Shown piece by piece: positions 18,901 to 26,594 of a stretch of 64,000 nt of DNA. The notes beneath the pieces are model-generated. The model was given only the letters and a program-made list of their open reading frames with translations, ran no database searches and was not told the origin of the DNA. Source of the DNA: Chitinophaga terrae (ex Kim and Jung 2007). GTDB taxonomy: Bacteria > Bacteroidota > Bacteroidia > Chitinophagales > Chitinophagaceae. Made by a program: the position numbers and the translations under genes. Position 1 is the first letter of the stretch. Each line of letters starts with the position of its first letter. The stretch lies in contig NZ_FNRL01000008.1 of assembly GCF_900107795.1 (NCBI RefSeq), positions 1 to 64,000 of the forward strand, in the 5' to 3' direction.

Positions 18901-18982
18901 TAGTTGCCAGTCCCGCACCAGCAAATACCAGTACAGAAAAATACAGTTGACCTGGAACAATAACTTTTCTTATGAATTGCAT
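15905..18982 (-). CDS. Large periplasmic tetratricopeptide-repeat protein
   Basis: 1025 aa. The signal peptide ends at IPAAQAQQ. The remainder is an almost continuous array of TPR-type helical pairs, with repeated YY..G...Y..A...F patterns such as AKYYFRQNKLKEAIPLYEKA and LGYSLLKQDKYSEALPHFE. The C-terminus is a lysine-rich tail (EADEKAAGKKPKK). Such long TPR solenoids are protein-protein scaffolds. In Bacteroidota they are often encoded next to outer-membrane barrels, as here with the 14212-15861 gene, so a role in assembling or serving an envelope complex is plausible but unproven. No enzymatic motif was seen. Confidence 0.85.
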   Translation of the reverse strand: MQFIRKVIVPGQLYFSVLVFAGAGLATIPAAQAQQTRVYTDPEKVFKDAQQHFQQEKYAVAMQLFKQTIEKIDYWHESNRDLVKTDAYYYYTICALKLQQGDAEQEALTFLKTANNKAREELVSYQLAKYYFRQNKLKEAIPLYEKANIENLSNSEIAEAKFELAYCYFNMKEFQKALPLFSSIKDIPGKYNIPANYYYGFIAYYNHQYADALNSFQKVVSEPKYSKVVPYYIAEIYYFQGKTDQLISYTEPLIREGGQYYEAELKQLLGKAYFEKKDYTRALPLLQDFQDNAEEVRKEDIYQLSYAYYQTKNYSKAINGFKQLSSSKDSLGQNSMYLLGDCYLKTGQKANARNAFAFCSNNSSNAQQQEISRFNYGKLSYELGYPDAALTELTQFVKLYPNSPYHTEAREILVNLFLNSNNYKDGLATIESIDDKSPAVLKAYQKVAYGRATQLINDQQLAEADRLLDIAINNPYDQQIKTLAHFWKAEIALRQNKTDQAITNLNAYLNGGAPASGEANQQTASYNLGYSLLKQDKYSEALPHFETAQRTSGPNAAKIATDAALRSADCYYMLRQFPKALALYDRVISNNEPGSDYATYQKAVILGLQGKQGEKLALLKQLGNQYPTSNFGNETDIEIANTYLSQEKYTEAIPFLEKVLQKQPNGSNAPRALLKLGLSYYNKDNESKALSYYRQVVEKFPGSPEANEALQSMKTIYVSQGKTDDYLAFLKASGRNVSASAEDSITYAAAEARFTSNDCNGAIAGFNNYIQKYPNGQFILPAYFYKAECSYNNKDYTNALPAYEFVLSKNASIYAERSALQAANINFYQVKNYEKARNYYLQLQDLATSKENSLSATKGLLRSTYQLKRWDEVANYSEMLLAANNLSTDDQIIAHFYRGKAFQNSKDYAAAIGEFKTVAGMTKSETGAEARYNIADSYLQQNELDAAEKAGFDVIKNTPSYEYWVAKSYILLGDVYARQQDFFNAKATFESIVTNCTIPELKQEAKDKLAKAEADEKAAGKKPKK

Positions 18983-19226
18983 GCTATAGCTGTTATTTCT
19001 TGAATATTCGTTTTAAACGGATCTTTGGCATAAATATTTCCTCGGATCACAAAACATCTTGCCCTCGTTTGTCGATTTGCGGAAACTCCGGTGTCAAATA
19101 TATATGTTATCCTCCTTCTTTTCCAGACCTGTTTCTAACAATGTGGATAACTCCAACGGTCAGGCATATGCTATTCCTTTATCTTGCGAAAAAAAAGCCC
19201 TTAAAGCACAAAAAACCTTGTCTAAT

Positions 19227-19634
19227 ATGAGAAAACTCTTTTCCACCGGGTATTCAAATGGCGCTGTAAGTTTTTCCATGTTGATTGTTCGTATAGTCTT
19301 CGGCGGACTGATATTTTTACACGGATGGCCAAAGCTGATCAATTTTTCTGCCAAAATGCATTCTTTTTCAGATCCATTGGGCGTAGGATCTAAAATTTCT
19401 TTAGGTTTGACAGTATTTGCGGAGGTTTTTTGCGCTGTTTTCATTGTTTTGGGAATGCTGACGCGTCTTGCCAGCATCCCGCTGATAATTTGTATGAGCG
19501 TAATTACCTTTGTTATTCACGGCACTAAACCGCTGGACGAAAGAGAGTTGCCTATCATGTTCCTGGCAGCATTTGTAACAATTCTTTTCGTAGGTCCGGG
19601 CAAGTTTTCTATAGATGGCGCCGTGGGCAAGTAA
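19227..19634 (+). CDS. DoxX family membrane protein
   Basis: Small integral membrane protein, 135 aa from the ATG at 19227. A longer in-frame extension to 19059 looks non-coding. Four hydrophobic segments are visible. The family pattern is SMLIVRIVFGGLIFLHGWPK in helix 1, then LTVFAEVFCAVFIVLGMLTR in helix 2 and a C-terminal FVGPGKFSID. DoxX-like proteins have been linked to oxidoreductase complexes and redox stress, but the biochemical role of this subgroup is unknown. It is first in a rightward run with a thioesterase and cinA. Confidence 0.85.
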   Translation: MRKLFSTGYSNGAVSFSMLIVRIVFGGLIFLHGWPKLINFSAKMHSFSDPLGVGSKISLGLTVFAEVFCAVFIVLGMLTRLASIPLIICMSVITFVIHGTKPLDERELPIMFLAAFVTILFVGPGKFSIDGAVGK

Positions 19635-19676
19635 AATTTTCTTGTTAACGTTTGGAGTTTAAACAACCGCACAACA

Positions 19677-20102
19677 ATGTTCATTAGTACTACAACCATC
19701 CGGGTCAGGTATGGAGAAACAGACCAGATGGGATATCTTTATTACGGAAACTATGGGTTGTATTTTGAAGTGGGAAGGGCAGAAGCGATCCGTGAGCTGG
19801 GTTTTTCCTATAAAGAACTGGAAGAACAGGGTGTGATCATGCCGGTGGCAGAATTGAATATAAAATATTTACGCCCCGCCTATTACGATGATCTTATTAC
19901 GGTGAAAACCATATTGAAAGAGCTTCCAAAGAGTTCCAAAATACAGTTTCACAGTGAGTTATATAACGAAAAAGGGGAGTTGCTGAATGTAGGCGTAACT
20001 ACCCTGGTGTTTATTGATGTCAAAACAAAACAGAAGGCAGGGTTGCCGGAAGAATTAAAAAAGAGATTGCAACCTTTTTTCAGGGAAGATGCGGCATCAT
20101 GA
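19677..20102 (+). CDS. Acyl-CoA thioesterase, YbgC/4HBT hot-dog fold
   Basis: 141 aa, one hot-dog domain. The N-terminal pattern RYGETDQMGYLYYGNYGLYFE contains the catalytic aspartate (D16) of the 4-hydroxybenzoyl-CoA thioesterase family and its following helix (YFEVGRAEAIRELG). The family hydrolyses short- or medium-chain acyl-CoA thioesters in the cytoplasm. In proteobacteria YbgC sits with Tol-Pal, but no Tol genes are seen here. It follows the DoxX gene by 42 bp and precedes cinA by 29 bp, probably in one transcript. Confidence 0.85.
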   Translation: MFISTTTIRVRYGETDQMGYLYYGNYGLYFEVGRAEAIRELGFSYKELEEQGVIMPVAELNIKYLRPAYYDDLITVKTILKELPKSSKIQFHSELYNEKGELLNVGVTTLVFIDVKTKQKAGLPEELKKRLQPFFREDAAS

Positions 20103-20131
20103 TTGTTTGATAACTGCAAAAAACTACGCCA

Positions 20132-21379
20132 GTGGAAAAGATATTAACCAGCATTATCACGATAGGGGATGAATTGCTGATAGGTCAGACTATCGATACC
20201 AATTCTGCCTGGATGGCCCAGCGACTGAATGATATGGGGATCTGGGTACACAGGAGATTAGCGATCGGCGACAAAAGGGAAGATATCCTGTCGGCCCTGG
20301 AAAAGGAATCGTCCGTTTCCCAGATCGTGCTGATCACCGGCGGCCTGGGCCCCACAGCCGATGATATTACCAAGCCTACCTTATGCGAATACTTCAATAC
20401 CCGTTTGGTAAGGAACGAGGAAGCGCTGAATAACGTGCTGCATATTTTTGAGAGCCGCGGTTTGCCGATGCTCGACAGGAATATTGAGCAAAGCATGGTA
20501 CCGGAATCTGCTACTATTATCCAGAATAAATGGGGCACAGCTCCCGCTATGTGGTTCGAGAAGGATGGAGTGATCTATGTGTCGATGCCCGGCGTACCAT
20601 ATGAAATGCAGGGTATCATGAGCAGTTATGTATTGCCCAGGCTTGAAACGCATTTCAAAACTCCCGCTGTGATACACCAGACCATCGTTACTTCAGGGAT
20701 GGGGGAATCGTTTGTGGCAGAACGCCTTGTTGGCTTCGAAGCTGCATTGCCGGCTCATTTCAGCCTGGCATACCTGCCGAGCTATAGTTTGCTGAAGCTG
20801 AGATTATCGGCATTCGGAGCAGAAAAGCTGGAAGTGGCGGCTGAGATGAGTGCCTTGTTCCATGATTTGAAGAACCTGGTCGCGGATATCATGGTAACAG
20901 ACCAGGATATCCCTATTGCCCAGGTAGTTGGACAGCTGTTGCTGGAAAAAGGTAAAACCGCAGGTACCGCCGAAAGCTGTACTGGCGGTCTTATCAGCAG
21001 CCAGATCACAGCTATTCCCGGCAGCTCCGCTTATTATAAAGGCAGCGTGGTTGCCTATGCCAACGAGACGAAAATAAAACTCCTTGGAGTGAATCCCGCT
21101 ACCATACAGGCTTACGGGGCGGTGAGCGAAGAAACGGCTATCGAAATGGTGAAAGGAGCGCTCAATACATTGCAAACAGATTACGCGGTTGCCGTTACAG
21201 GGATCATGGGGCCGGATGGCGGATCTGCCGAAAAGCCGGTAGGAACCGTGTGGATAGCAGTGGCCAACGCTGATACCATTGTTACAAAAAAGCACCAGCT
21301 CCGCTACGACCGCGAGCGGAATACTAATATGGCTGCGGTTTACGCGTTGAATGAGCTGAGAAAGCTCATCCTTCAGTAG
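20132..21379 (+). CDS. cinA: CinA family nicotinamide-nucleotide amidohydrolase
   Basis: 415 aa with the two CinA domains. The N-terminal MoaB/MogA-like domain (about 1-170) has IGDELLIGQTIDTNSAWMA and GGLGPTADD; in other CinA proteins this half has ADP-ribose pyrophosphatase activity. The C-terminal amidase domain (about 255-415) has TAESCTGGLIS, YANETK and GIMGPDGGSAEKPVG; it deamidates nicotinamide mononucleotide in pyridine-nucleotide salvage. The start is a GTG at 20132, giving the standard MEKILTSIITIGDE N-terminus. Cytosolic. The E2 gene follows 60 bp later and probably has its own promoter. Confidence 0.94.
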   Translation: MEKILTSIITIGDELLIGQTIDTNSAWMAQRLNDMGIWVHRRLAIGDKREDILSALEKESSVSQIVLITGGLGPTADDITKPTLCEYFNTRLVRNEEALNNVLHIFESRGLPMLDRNIEQSMVPESATIIQNKWGTAPAMWFEKDGVIYVSMPGVPYEMQGIMSSYVLPRLETHFKTPAVIHQTIVTSGMGESFVAERLVGFEAALPAHFSLAYLPSYSLLKLRLSAFGAEKLEVAAEMSALFHDLKNLVADIMVTDQDIPIAQVVGQLLLEKGKTAGTAESCTGGLISSQITAIPGSSAYYKGSVVAYANETKIKLLGVNPATIQAYGAVSEETAIEMVKGALNTLQTDYAVAVTGIMGPDGGSAEKPVGTVWIAVANADTIVTKKHQLRYDRERNTNMAAVYALNELRKLILQ

Positions 21380-21396
21380 GAATTGGGAAATTCCCT

Positions 21397-21404
21397 TATT
21401 TTTG
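21397..21404 (+). promoter_or_regulatory. -7 element upstream of the E2 gene
   Basis: TATTTTTG fits TAnnTTTG, 35 bp before the ATG at 21440 and 17 bp after the cinA stop. No TTG lies at the right distance, so support is partial. Confidence 0.35.
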
Positions 21405-21439
21405 CCCAGCACTAAAGCATAAATGCTAAATTCAATCTT

Positions 21440-22771
21440 ATGGCAATTGTAGAATTGGTAATGCCCAAAATGGGGGAGAGCATCATGGAAGCAACCATCC
21501 TGCGCTGGCATAAAAAGGCGGGAGACCACGTAAAAGTGGATGAAACCGTTCTTGAAATTGCTACCGACAAGGTGGATAGCGAAGTCCCTTCGAATGCGGA
21601 AGGAGAGATCACCGAAGTGCTCTTCAACGAGAATGACGTTGTACCTGTAGGTACCGTTATTGCCCGTATCCGTACCAATGCAGAAGAAGGAGCGTCCACG
21701 GCTCCGTCACAACCAGCGGCTCCCGCTGTTTCCACACCAGAACAAACTAACGCGCCAGCTCCGGCATCTGCACCCGCAGCGGAGCAACACCATGCCGCTG
21801 CTGCCGCAGGCAGCGGACCAAAATTCTATTCTCCGCTTGTTCTTACCATCGCACAGCAGGAAGGCGTCAGCTTTGCCGATCTTGAAAAGATACCAGGCAG
21901 CGGAAACGACGGCCGGGTAACTAAAAAAGATATCCTGCAATATGTTGCGGATCGCAAGGAAGGTAAGATCATCCCGGATGTAACACCCGCAAGGGAAGCT
22001 GCACCGGCGCCTGCTGTTCAGCCGGTCGTAACAACCACCGTTTCCAGCCCTACTTACAGCGGCAACGTGGAAATCGTGGAAATGGACCGCATGCGCAAAC
22101 TGATCGCCAATCACATGGTGATGAGCAAACAGACAAGTCCGCATGTGACCAGCTTTGCTGAAGCAGATGTCACCAACATGGTGAAATGGAGGGAACGGGT
22201 AAAAGGCGAATTCGAAAAAAGGGAAGGTGAAAAACTGACATTCACCCCGCTCTTTATCGAAGCTATTGTCAAATGCATCAAACGTTTCCCGCTGATCAAC
22301 TGCTCACTGGACGGAGATAAGATCATTATCAAGAAAGATATCAATATAGGCATGGCTACCGCTTTACCAAGCGGCAACCTGATAGTGCCGGTTATTAAAA
22401 ACGCGGATGTACTGAACCTGGTAGGAATCACCAAACAGGTGAATCACCTGGCTAATGCAGCCCGTCAGAATAAGCTTAAACCGGAAGATACGCAGAGCGG
22501 CACCTTTACCTTAACCAACGTAGGTACCTTCGGCAGCCTGATGGGAACGCCTATCATTAACCAGCCACAGGTAGCTATCCTCGCAGTAGGCGCAATCAAG
22601 AAACGCCCTGTTGTAATAGAAACGCCGGACGGCGATACAATTGGTATCCGCCATATGATGTACCTCTCTATGTCGTACGATCACCGGATCGTTGATGGAT
22701 CATTAGGAGCTACCTTCCTGACAGCAGTAGCCCAGGAACTGGAAAACTTTGATCCGAAAAAATCATTCTAG
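21440..22771 (+). CDS. 2-oxoacid dehydrogenase complex E2, dihydrolipoamide acyltransferase
   Basis: Core of a pyruvate, branched-chain or 2-oxoglutarate dehydrogenase complex; transfers the acyl group from lipoyl arms to CoA. 443 aa. One N-terminal lipoyl domain has the lipoylation site K44 in EIATDKVDSE. An alanine/proline-rich swinging linker follows (about 85-125). The E1/E3-binding domain is at about 127-170 (FYSPLVLTIAQQ ... GRVTKKDIL). The catalytic domain has the active-site histidine in SYDHRIVDGS near 415. A single lipoyl domain and the sequence style resemble branched-chain or mixed E2s in Bacteroidota. E1 and E3 are not adjacent, so the complex cannot be named. A strong terminator follows. 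Confidence 0.92.
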   Translation: MAIVELVMPKMGESIMEATILRWHKKAGDHVKVDETVLEIATDKVDSEVPSNAEGEITEVLFNENDVVPVGTVIARIRTNAEEGASTAPSQPAAPAVSTPEQTNAPAPASAPAAEQHHAAAAAGSGPKFYSPLVLTIAQQEGVSFADLEKIPGSGNDGRVTKKDILQYVADRKEGKIIPDVTPAREAAPAPAVQPVVTTTVSSPTYSGNVEIVEMDRMRKLIANHMVMSKQTSPHVTSFAEADVTNMVKWRERVKGEFEKREGEKLTFTPLFIEAIVKCIKRFPLINCSLDGDKIIIKKDINIGMATALPSGNLIVPVIKNADVLNLVGITKQVNHLANAARQNKLKPEDTQSGTFTLTNVGTFGSLMGTPIINQPQVAILAVGAIKKRPVVIETPDGDTIGIRHMMYLSMSYDHRIVDGSLGATFLTAVAQELENFDPKKSF

Positions 22772-22813
22772 CATATTGTTGCCCATAGAGGCGCAAAGCT
22801 TTTATTAAGAAGA

Positions 22814-22850
22814 ACGGAGATAATGTATTTACATGATCTCCGTTTTTTTA
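22814..22850 (+). terminator. Terminator after the E2 gene
   Basis: Stem ACGGAGAT (22814-22821) / ATCTCCGT (22836-22843) followed by TTTTTTTA, 42 bp past the stop codon. Confidence 0.85.
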
Positions 22851-22925
22851 TTATTCTTACACTGCTTTAAAAATTTGTCACCTATACAACCTCATTGTTT
22901 TTAATTCGGTTAATCCATTTTAGAT

Positions 22926-24014
22926 ATGAAAAAACATGTATTCCTATTTGTACTGGCATTTATGATTGCCGGTATTTCCTATGCCCAGGACCTGCAAACA
23001 GTAACCAACAACGGCAACTCCACAACAAACAACCTGGAAGTCGACCCCGGAGCAGATTTTTTCAGGTACCTGGCGATCAAACGGTTGGTTGACGCCAGTG
23101 GCAAGAAAAGCCAGGTTGCGATAGCCAATAATAAGTCAGTAGGGCAGATCACGTGGTATCCTGACTTGTCGGCCACTCCTTCTTATGCGCTCAATATCGG
23201 CGCAAACCAGTTGGTTTACATGAATAATGGTACTACAGAAACCATTTGGCGAAGCGGCAATATGGGACCCAATTCCGGGCTGAATGCCGATATGCTCGAT
23301 GGGTTGCATGCAGCCAGCATGTTCCGGTATGCCAATACGCTGTTTGGCGATGTGCATACATATAACTATACCGCACCGGGAGTGTATTTCAACGGGCAGT
23401 TCAGGCCGGCCAACGGCGTACCGAATAATAACTACGCAGCCTATTTTTACCTGGGTCCTTTAACCACGGATCGTACTTACGAAGGAATTATTGCTATGGG
23501 TACAAACAGCGGCAGCCTGTATACCAAACGTAAAGTAGCCAACAACTGGGAAACCGAATGGCGTACCATCTGGGACTCCGGCAACTTTAACCCCGCTGAT
23601 TACCTGGCCTTAACCGGCGGAGTGTTGTCGGGCGATCTGACAGTGGGAACCACCGCGAGCCAAAAGCAGCTGAATGTTAACGGCAACATTAAAGCCAGGC
23701 GTATCAAGGTTTCACAAACAGAATGGCCTGATTATGTTTTTGATGATAGTTACAGTTTGCCTTCTCTTCCTTCTGTTGAAAAATTTATCAGGGAGAATAA
23801 ACATCTGCCGGGAATACCTTCAGCAGATTCGGTTTTAACTCATGGCCTGGATATTGGCGAGCAACAGGCAGGACTGTTGAAGAAAGTAGAGGAGCTGACC
23901 TTGTATATCATTGAGCAGAAGAAAGAAATTGACCGGGAGAGGAGCAGAAATGAGATGCTGGAGAAACGGTTGAAGGCAGTAGAACAGCTGCTTGCAGAGC
24001 CTTCAGGAAAGTAA
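22926..24014 (+). CDS. Secreted tail-fibre-like protein with C-terminal coiled coil
   Basis: 362 aa. The signal peptide ends at GISYAQ. The body resembles phage tail-fibre modules: LNADMLDGLHAASM is the classic knob-linked repeat seen in fibres, and RTIWDSGNFNPADYL is a second copy of the WxSGN motif (first copy WRSGNMGPN). After LNVNGNIKARRIKVS comes the segment FIRENKHLPGIPSADSV that ends many Bacteroidota fibre-like surface proteins. A heptad-rich coiled coil (about 320-360) completes it and would trimerise. No phage genes surround it and it is flanked by terminators, so it stands alone. The likely role is a surface or extracellular adhesin-type fibre (inference). Confidence 0.72.
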   Translation: MKKHVFLFVLAFMIAGISYAQDLQTVTNNGNSTTNNLEVDPGADFFRYLAIKRLVDASGKKSQVAIANNKSVGQITWYPDLSATPSYALNIGANQLVYMNNGTTETIWRSGNMGPNSGLNADMLDGLHAASMFRYANTLFGDVHTYNYTAPGVYFNGQFRPANGVPNNNYAAYFYLGPLTTDRTYEGIIAMGTNSGSLYTKRKVANNWETEWRTIWDSGNFNPADYLALTGGVLSGDLTVGTTASQKQLNVNGNIKARRIKVSQTEWPDYVFDDSYSLPSLPSVEKFIRENKHLPGIPSADSVLTHGLDIGEQQAGLLKKVEELTLYIIEQKKEIDRERSRNEMLEKRLKAVEQLLAEPSGK

Positions 24015-24030
24015 AATAATGGCAAAAGAA

Positions 24031-24067
24031 AAAAGGTTGCCTCAACATAACATTGAGACAACCTTTT
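24031..24067. terminator. Bidirectional terminator between the fibre-like and RRM genes
   Basis: 15-bp stem with one mismatch, AAAAGGTTGCCTCAA (24031-24045) / TTGAGACAACCTTTT (24053-24067), in the gap between two convergent genes. Leftward it runs into a T-rich tract. Confidence 0.8.
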
Positions 24068-24104
24068 CTTGTAGTTCCTTGGTGCCGAATAATGGGGTCA
24101 AAAA

Positions 24105-24422
24105 TTAATAACGACGGTCGCGGGAACCATATCCTCCGCCGCCACGGTTACCACCGCCCCCTTTGAAATTATTATTCGGTTGTTTAGGTCTAGCTTCGTT
24201 AACCGTTAATTGCTTGCCTTCGATCTCGCTGCCGTTCAAACTATCCATAGCCTTAGCTCCTTCTTCTTGATTAGGCATTTCCACAAAGCCAAAACCGCGT
24301 GAACGGCCAGTTTCGTGGTCTTTAATAACCTTTGCGGAGGTAACCACTCCAAAATCGCTGAAAATCTGATGCAGATCTTCATCGTTCAACCTATAATGAA
24401 GGTTGGCTACGTAAATGTTCAT
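24105..24422 (-). CDS. RNA-binding protein, single RRM with Gly/Arg-rich tail
   Basis: 105 aa. One RNA-recognition motif fills residues 1-78: RNP2 is IYVANL (3-8), RNP1 is RGFGFVEM (42-49). A glycine/arginine-rich tail (GGGGNRGGGGYGSRDRRY) follows. This is the cyanobacterial/Bacteroidota Rbp type, a cytosolic RNA binder often cold-induced. In Bacteroidota such small RRM proteins have been proposed to take over part of the role of absent Hfq or CspA-type chaperones. A 250-bp non-coding leader with a hairpin lies upstream, so post-transcriptional control is possible. Confidence 0.92.
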   Translation of the reverse strand: MNIYVANLHYRLNDEDLHQIFSDFGVVTSAKVIKDHETGRSRGFGFVEMPNQEEGAKAMDSLNGSEIEGKQLTVNEARPKQPNNNFKGGGGNRGGGGYGSRDRRY

Positions 24423-24670
24423 GATAACTGAAATTAAAAAAATGAAAAATAATATACTGAAGTTATGAAATTAACTTCATAAAAAAGTGGGGTCTCAAAT
24501 ATTTTTGGTTTTATTCTCCGTTTTGGTCAAAATATCTGGCAAAGTTCTCTGTTTCAGGCACTTTTAATAAGCAATCATTAACAAAAGATAACAGTTCATT
24601 TTTCCGGAACGCTGATTCAAATCCCAATTTTTTCGTAAATTAAAGTAGTGATCCATTAAATTATTTTGCC
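24423..24670 (-). other. Long AT-rich leader of the RRM gene with a hairpin
   Basis: 248 bp without a gene between the divergent RRM gene and the 24671 gene. It holds a perfect hairpin TGAAGTTA (24458-24465) / TAACTTCA (24472-24479) about 36 bp before the RRM start. No convincing TAnnTTTG/TTG pair was found for either gene. Genes for small RRM proteins often have long structured leaders; that is a comparison, not evidence here. Confidence 0.35.
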
Positions 24671-25390
24671 ATGGGAGTATTAAGTGAGACCTGGTTTGCA
24701 GATGGCTACATAGATTTTGAACTGAAGAAATACACACTGCTGGCCTATCTGCAAGACATCAACCGGTATTTTAACCAAAGCAAGCTGTACCCTCAGCTTT
24801 CGGACATTATCTTTCATTACAACAACCTGATTGCATTCAGGGACAACAAACAATTTCTTCAACAACAGTTCCCGAAAAAGTTGACCGCCGTCAATATCCA
24901 GAAACTGGAACTGCTATACGAACAAATGATAGCAGATGACGAGCTGATGGCGGAACTGGAAGATATTATCCAATACTCTATCCAGGAAATGAATAATACC
25001 ATTAAAGATGGTACTTCATTGTACGAAATGGTAGCCGCACAGCTGACCATCTATCCTGTTGGCCTGGTTCCGCTGGAAAGTAAGGAAGGCTATCTGCTGC
25101 TTTGCGACGGCAGCTACAGGCAGATTTTAGTGTATTCGTATCGCTTAACGATCTTCGAGCGGCACGACGAGAAGTACAGGGGAATTCACACGGCTTACCT
25201 GTCGTCCTATAAAAAGGACCTGGTATATACCATCAATCATGTCAAATCCTTATTGATAAAAGAAAAGAAGGAACTGCCGAACCCGGCTGTCTATTGCGTG
25301 GAAACGCCACTGGTAATGCCGGTTGATGAAACGCTGTTGCCTATTGCCAAAAGAAGCCTGGTTAAGTATATAGCGGAAGAAGCGGCTTAA
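24671..25390 (+). CDS. Uncharacterised protein, 239 aa
   Basis: No family recognised. It has no signal peptide or membrane segment and is predicted cytosolic, acidic and mostly helical. The N-terminal half (ELKKYTLLAYLQDINRYFNQSKLYPQLSDI, then long amphipathic helices) is followed by a strand-rich middle (LTIYPVGLVPLESKEGYLLLC and YRQILVYSYRLTIFER) and a short C-terminal helix. Codon and base use match the neighbours, so it is a native gene. The ATG follows TTATTTTGCC, an imperfect promoter-like box. Its TAA overlaps the stop codon of the convergent DUF4230 gene (shared TTAA at 25387-25390), leaving no room for a terminator. Confidence 0.8.
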   Translation: MGVLSETWFADGYIDFELKKYTLLAYLQDINRYFNQSKLYPQLSDIIFHYNNLIAFRDNKQFLQQQFPKKLTAVNIQKLELLYEQMIADDELMAELEDIIQYSIQEMNNTIKDGTSLYEMVAAQLTIYPVGLVPLESKEGYLLLCDGSYRQILVYSYRLTIFERHDEKYRGIHTAYLSSYKKDLVYTINHVKSLLIKEKKELPNPAVYCVETPLVMPVDETLLPIAKRSLVKYIAEEAA

Positions 25391-26004
25391 TCCAGGACAG
25401 GAGCTTTACTTTCTCCTACATACCTGATCTCCAGCGTATGATCCTTCAGGAAAGGGGCGTAATACTGTTCCATAACCTTGCGTATCCTGTCTTTGGACTG
25501 TTGAATATAGGTGGGATTGTTTTCCAGTTGCTGCCTGCTGGTACGGTACAGCGACTTTTGCACATCTGTATATGTTTCATCGTCCTGGAACAGGAACCAC
25601 CCTTTCCTGTTGGAAGTCTCCATTTTGTCTATCTTCAATTCATAACTTAACAACCTGGGCGCAGGCAGTTCTATAACGATCTTTTTGTCATTCACAGACA
25701 CTTTAAAATGCTGATCATCTATATTCACTCCATACTTTGCCTGGTATGGAATAGTGATCCACACCGTATTTTCAAGGAATGTTTTTTTAAGATTATCTGT
25801 CCAGTTGCCGCTATTTTCAATATTGCTCCTTTTAATACTTGCATTACCCTGAACATCCAGTGAAGCCAGTTCTGCAATCTCTTTCACGATAAGGCTGTTG
25901 GATATCACTTCCTGGCTTACAATTCTAGTACCGGAGCGTTTGCCCAGCCAGAAGATCAACAGGCCTATGCCCAACAGGAGAACGATATAGATAATCTTTT
26001 TCAT
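25387..26004 (-). CDS. DUF4230 domain protein, membrane-anchored
   Basis: 205 aa. An N-terminal membrane anchor (IIYIVLLLGIGLLIFWLGKR, about 4-23) is followed by a DUF4230 domain in the periplasm or cytoplasm: SLIVKEIAELASLDVQG, then VWITIPYQAKYGVN and VIELPAPRLLSYEL. The charged C-terminal helix (QQSKDRIRKVMEQYYAPFL) is typical of the family. Function unknown. It lies last in a leftward run (AraC, GNAT, cupin, DUF4230) with gaps of 39-46 bp between genes, which may or may not be one transcript. Confidence 0.83.
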   Translation of the reverse strand: MKKIIYIVLLLGIGLLIFWLGKRSGTRIVSQEVISNSLIVKEIAELASLDVQGNASIKRSNIENSGNWTDNLKKTFLENTVWITIPYQAKYGVNIDDQHFKVSVNDKKIVIELPAPRLLSYELKIDKMETSNRKGWFLFQDDETYTDVQKSLYRTSRQQLENNPTYIQQSKDRIRKVMEQYYAPFLKDHTLEIRYVGESKAPVLD

Positions 26005-26044
26005 ATACTAAATGTACAAAAAGCTTTTCGTATAGCTGCCGACG

Positions 26045-26548
26045 TTAGTTGGTCAGGCTTTCTATCAGCGCTGCATGATCGGGGTATGCAGCCTGCAAAG
26101 ATGCTTTTTCTGCCAGCTCAAAATCGGCAAAATCAAATCCCGGGGCCACTGTACAGCCAACAAGCGCAAAGCCGCCGGGAACTTCCACCCTGGAAGCAAA
26201 CCAATTACCGGCCCTGATCACTACCTGCAACGCTTCCCCATTTACCACATCCCTTCCCAGCCGGTGTACCTTTAATTCGCCACCCGGTTCAATTTCATAA
26301 ATCGTGAGGGTCTGCCCGTCATAAAAATGCCAGATCTCATCTGCCGCTATCCGGTGGAAAGCTGAGAATTCTCCGTATTCCAGCAGGAAATAGATACAGG
26401 TAGATGCATTTCGGTTACCAGCCATGCCGGCAGGAAGTGTCGACATATCCAGCATCCAATCAGACCTGTAAGTTTCACGGAAGGCGCCTCCTTCCACATG
26501 GGGAGTTAATTTCAATTGTTCACGCCAGAAGGCAGCATTAGATTGCAT
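26045..26548 (-). CDS. Cupin family protein (DUF985)
   Basis: 167 aa. The single-domain cupin of the DUF985/Cupin_5 family is recognised from the opening LTPHVEGGAFRETYRS, the central IYFLLEYGEFSAFHRIAADEIWHFYDG and the closing LVGCTVAPGFDFADFELA. The histidines in FHR and WHF are in the positions that bind metal in related cupins. Relatives include proteins of unclear sugar-related function. Cytosolic. The ATG at 26548 gives the usual N-terminus. Confidence 0.86.
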   Translation of the reverse strand: MQSNAAFWREQLKLTPHVEGGAFRETYRSDWMLDMSTLPAGMAGNRNASTCIYFLLEYGEFSAFHRIAADEIWHFYDGQTLTIYEIEPGGELKVHRLGRDVVNGEALQVVIRAGNWFASRVEVPGGFALVGCTVAPGFDFADFELAEKASLQAAYPDHAALIESLTN

Positions 26549-26594
26549 ATGGGGAATTTATATCTATAAAATAACAAAAAAAGCTGAACATTCA

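Noticed and set aside
22926..24014. A prophage around the fibre-like gene
   Set aside because: Both flanks are housekeeping genes with their own terminators and no capsid, tail or lysis genes occur.
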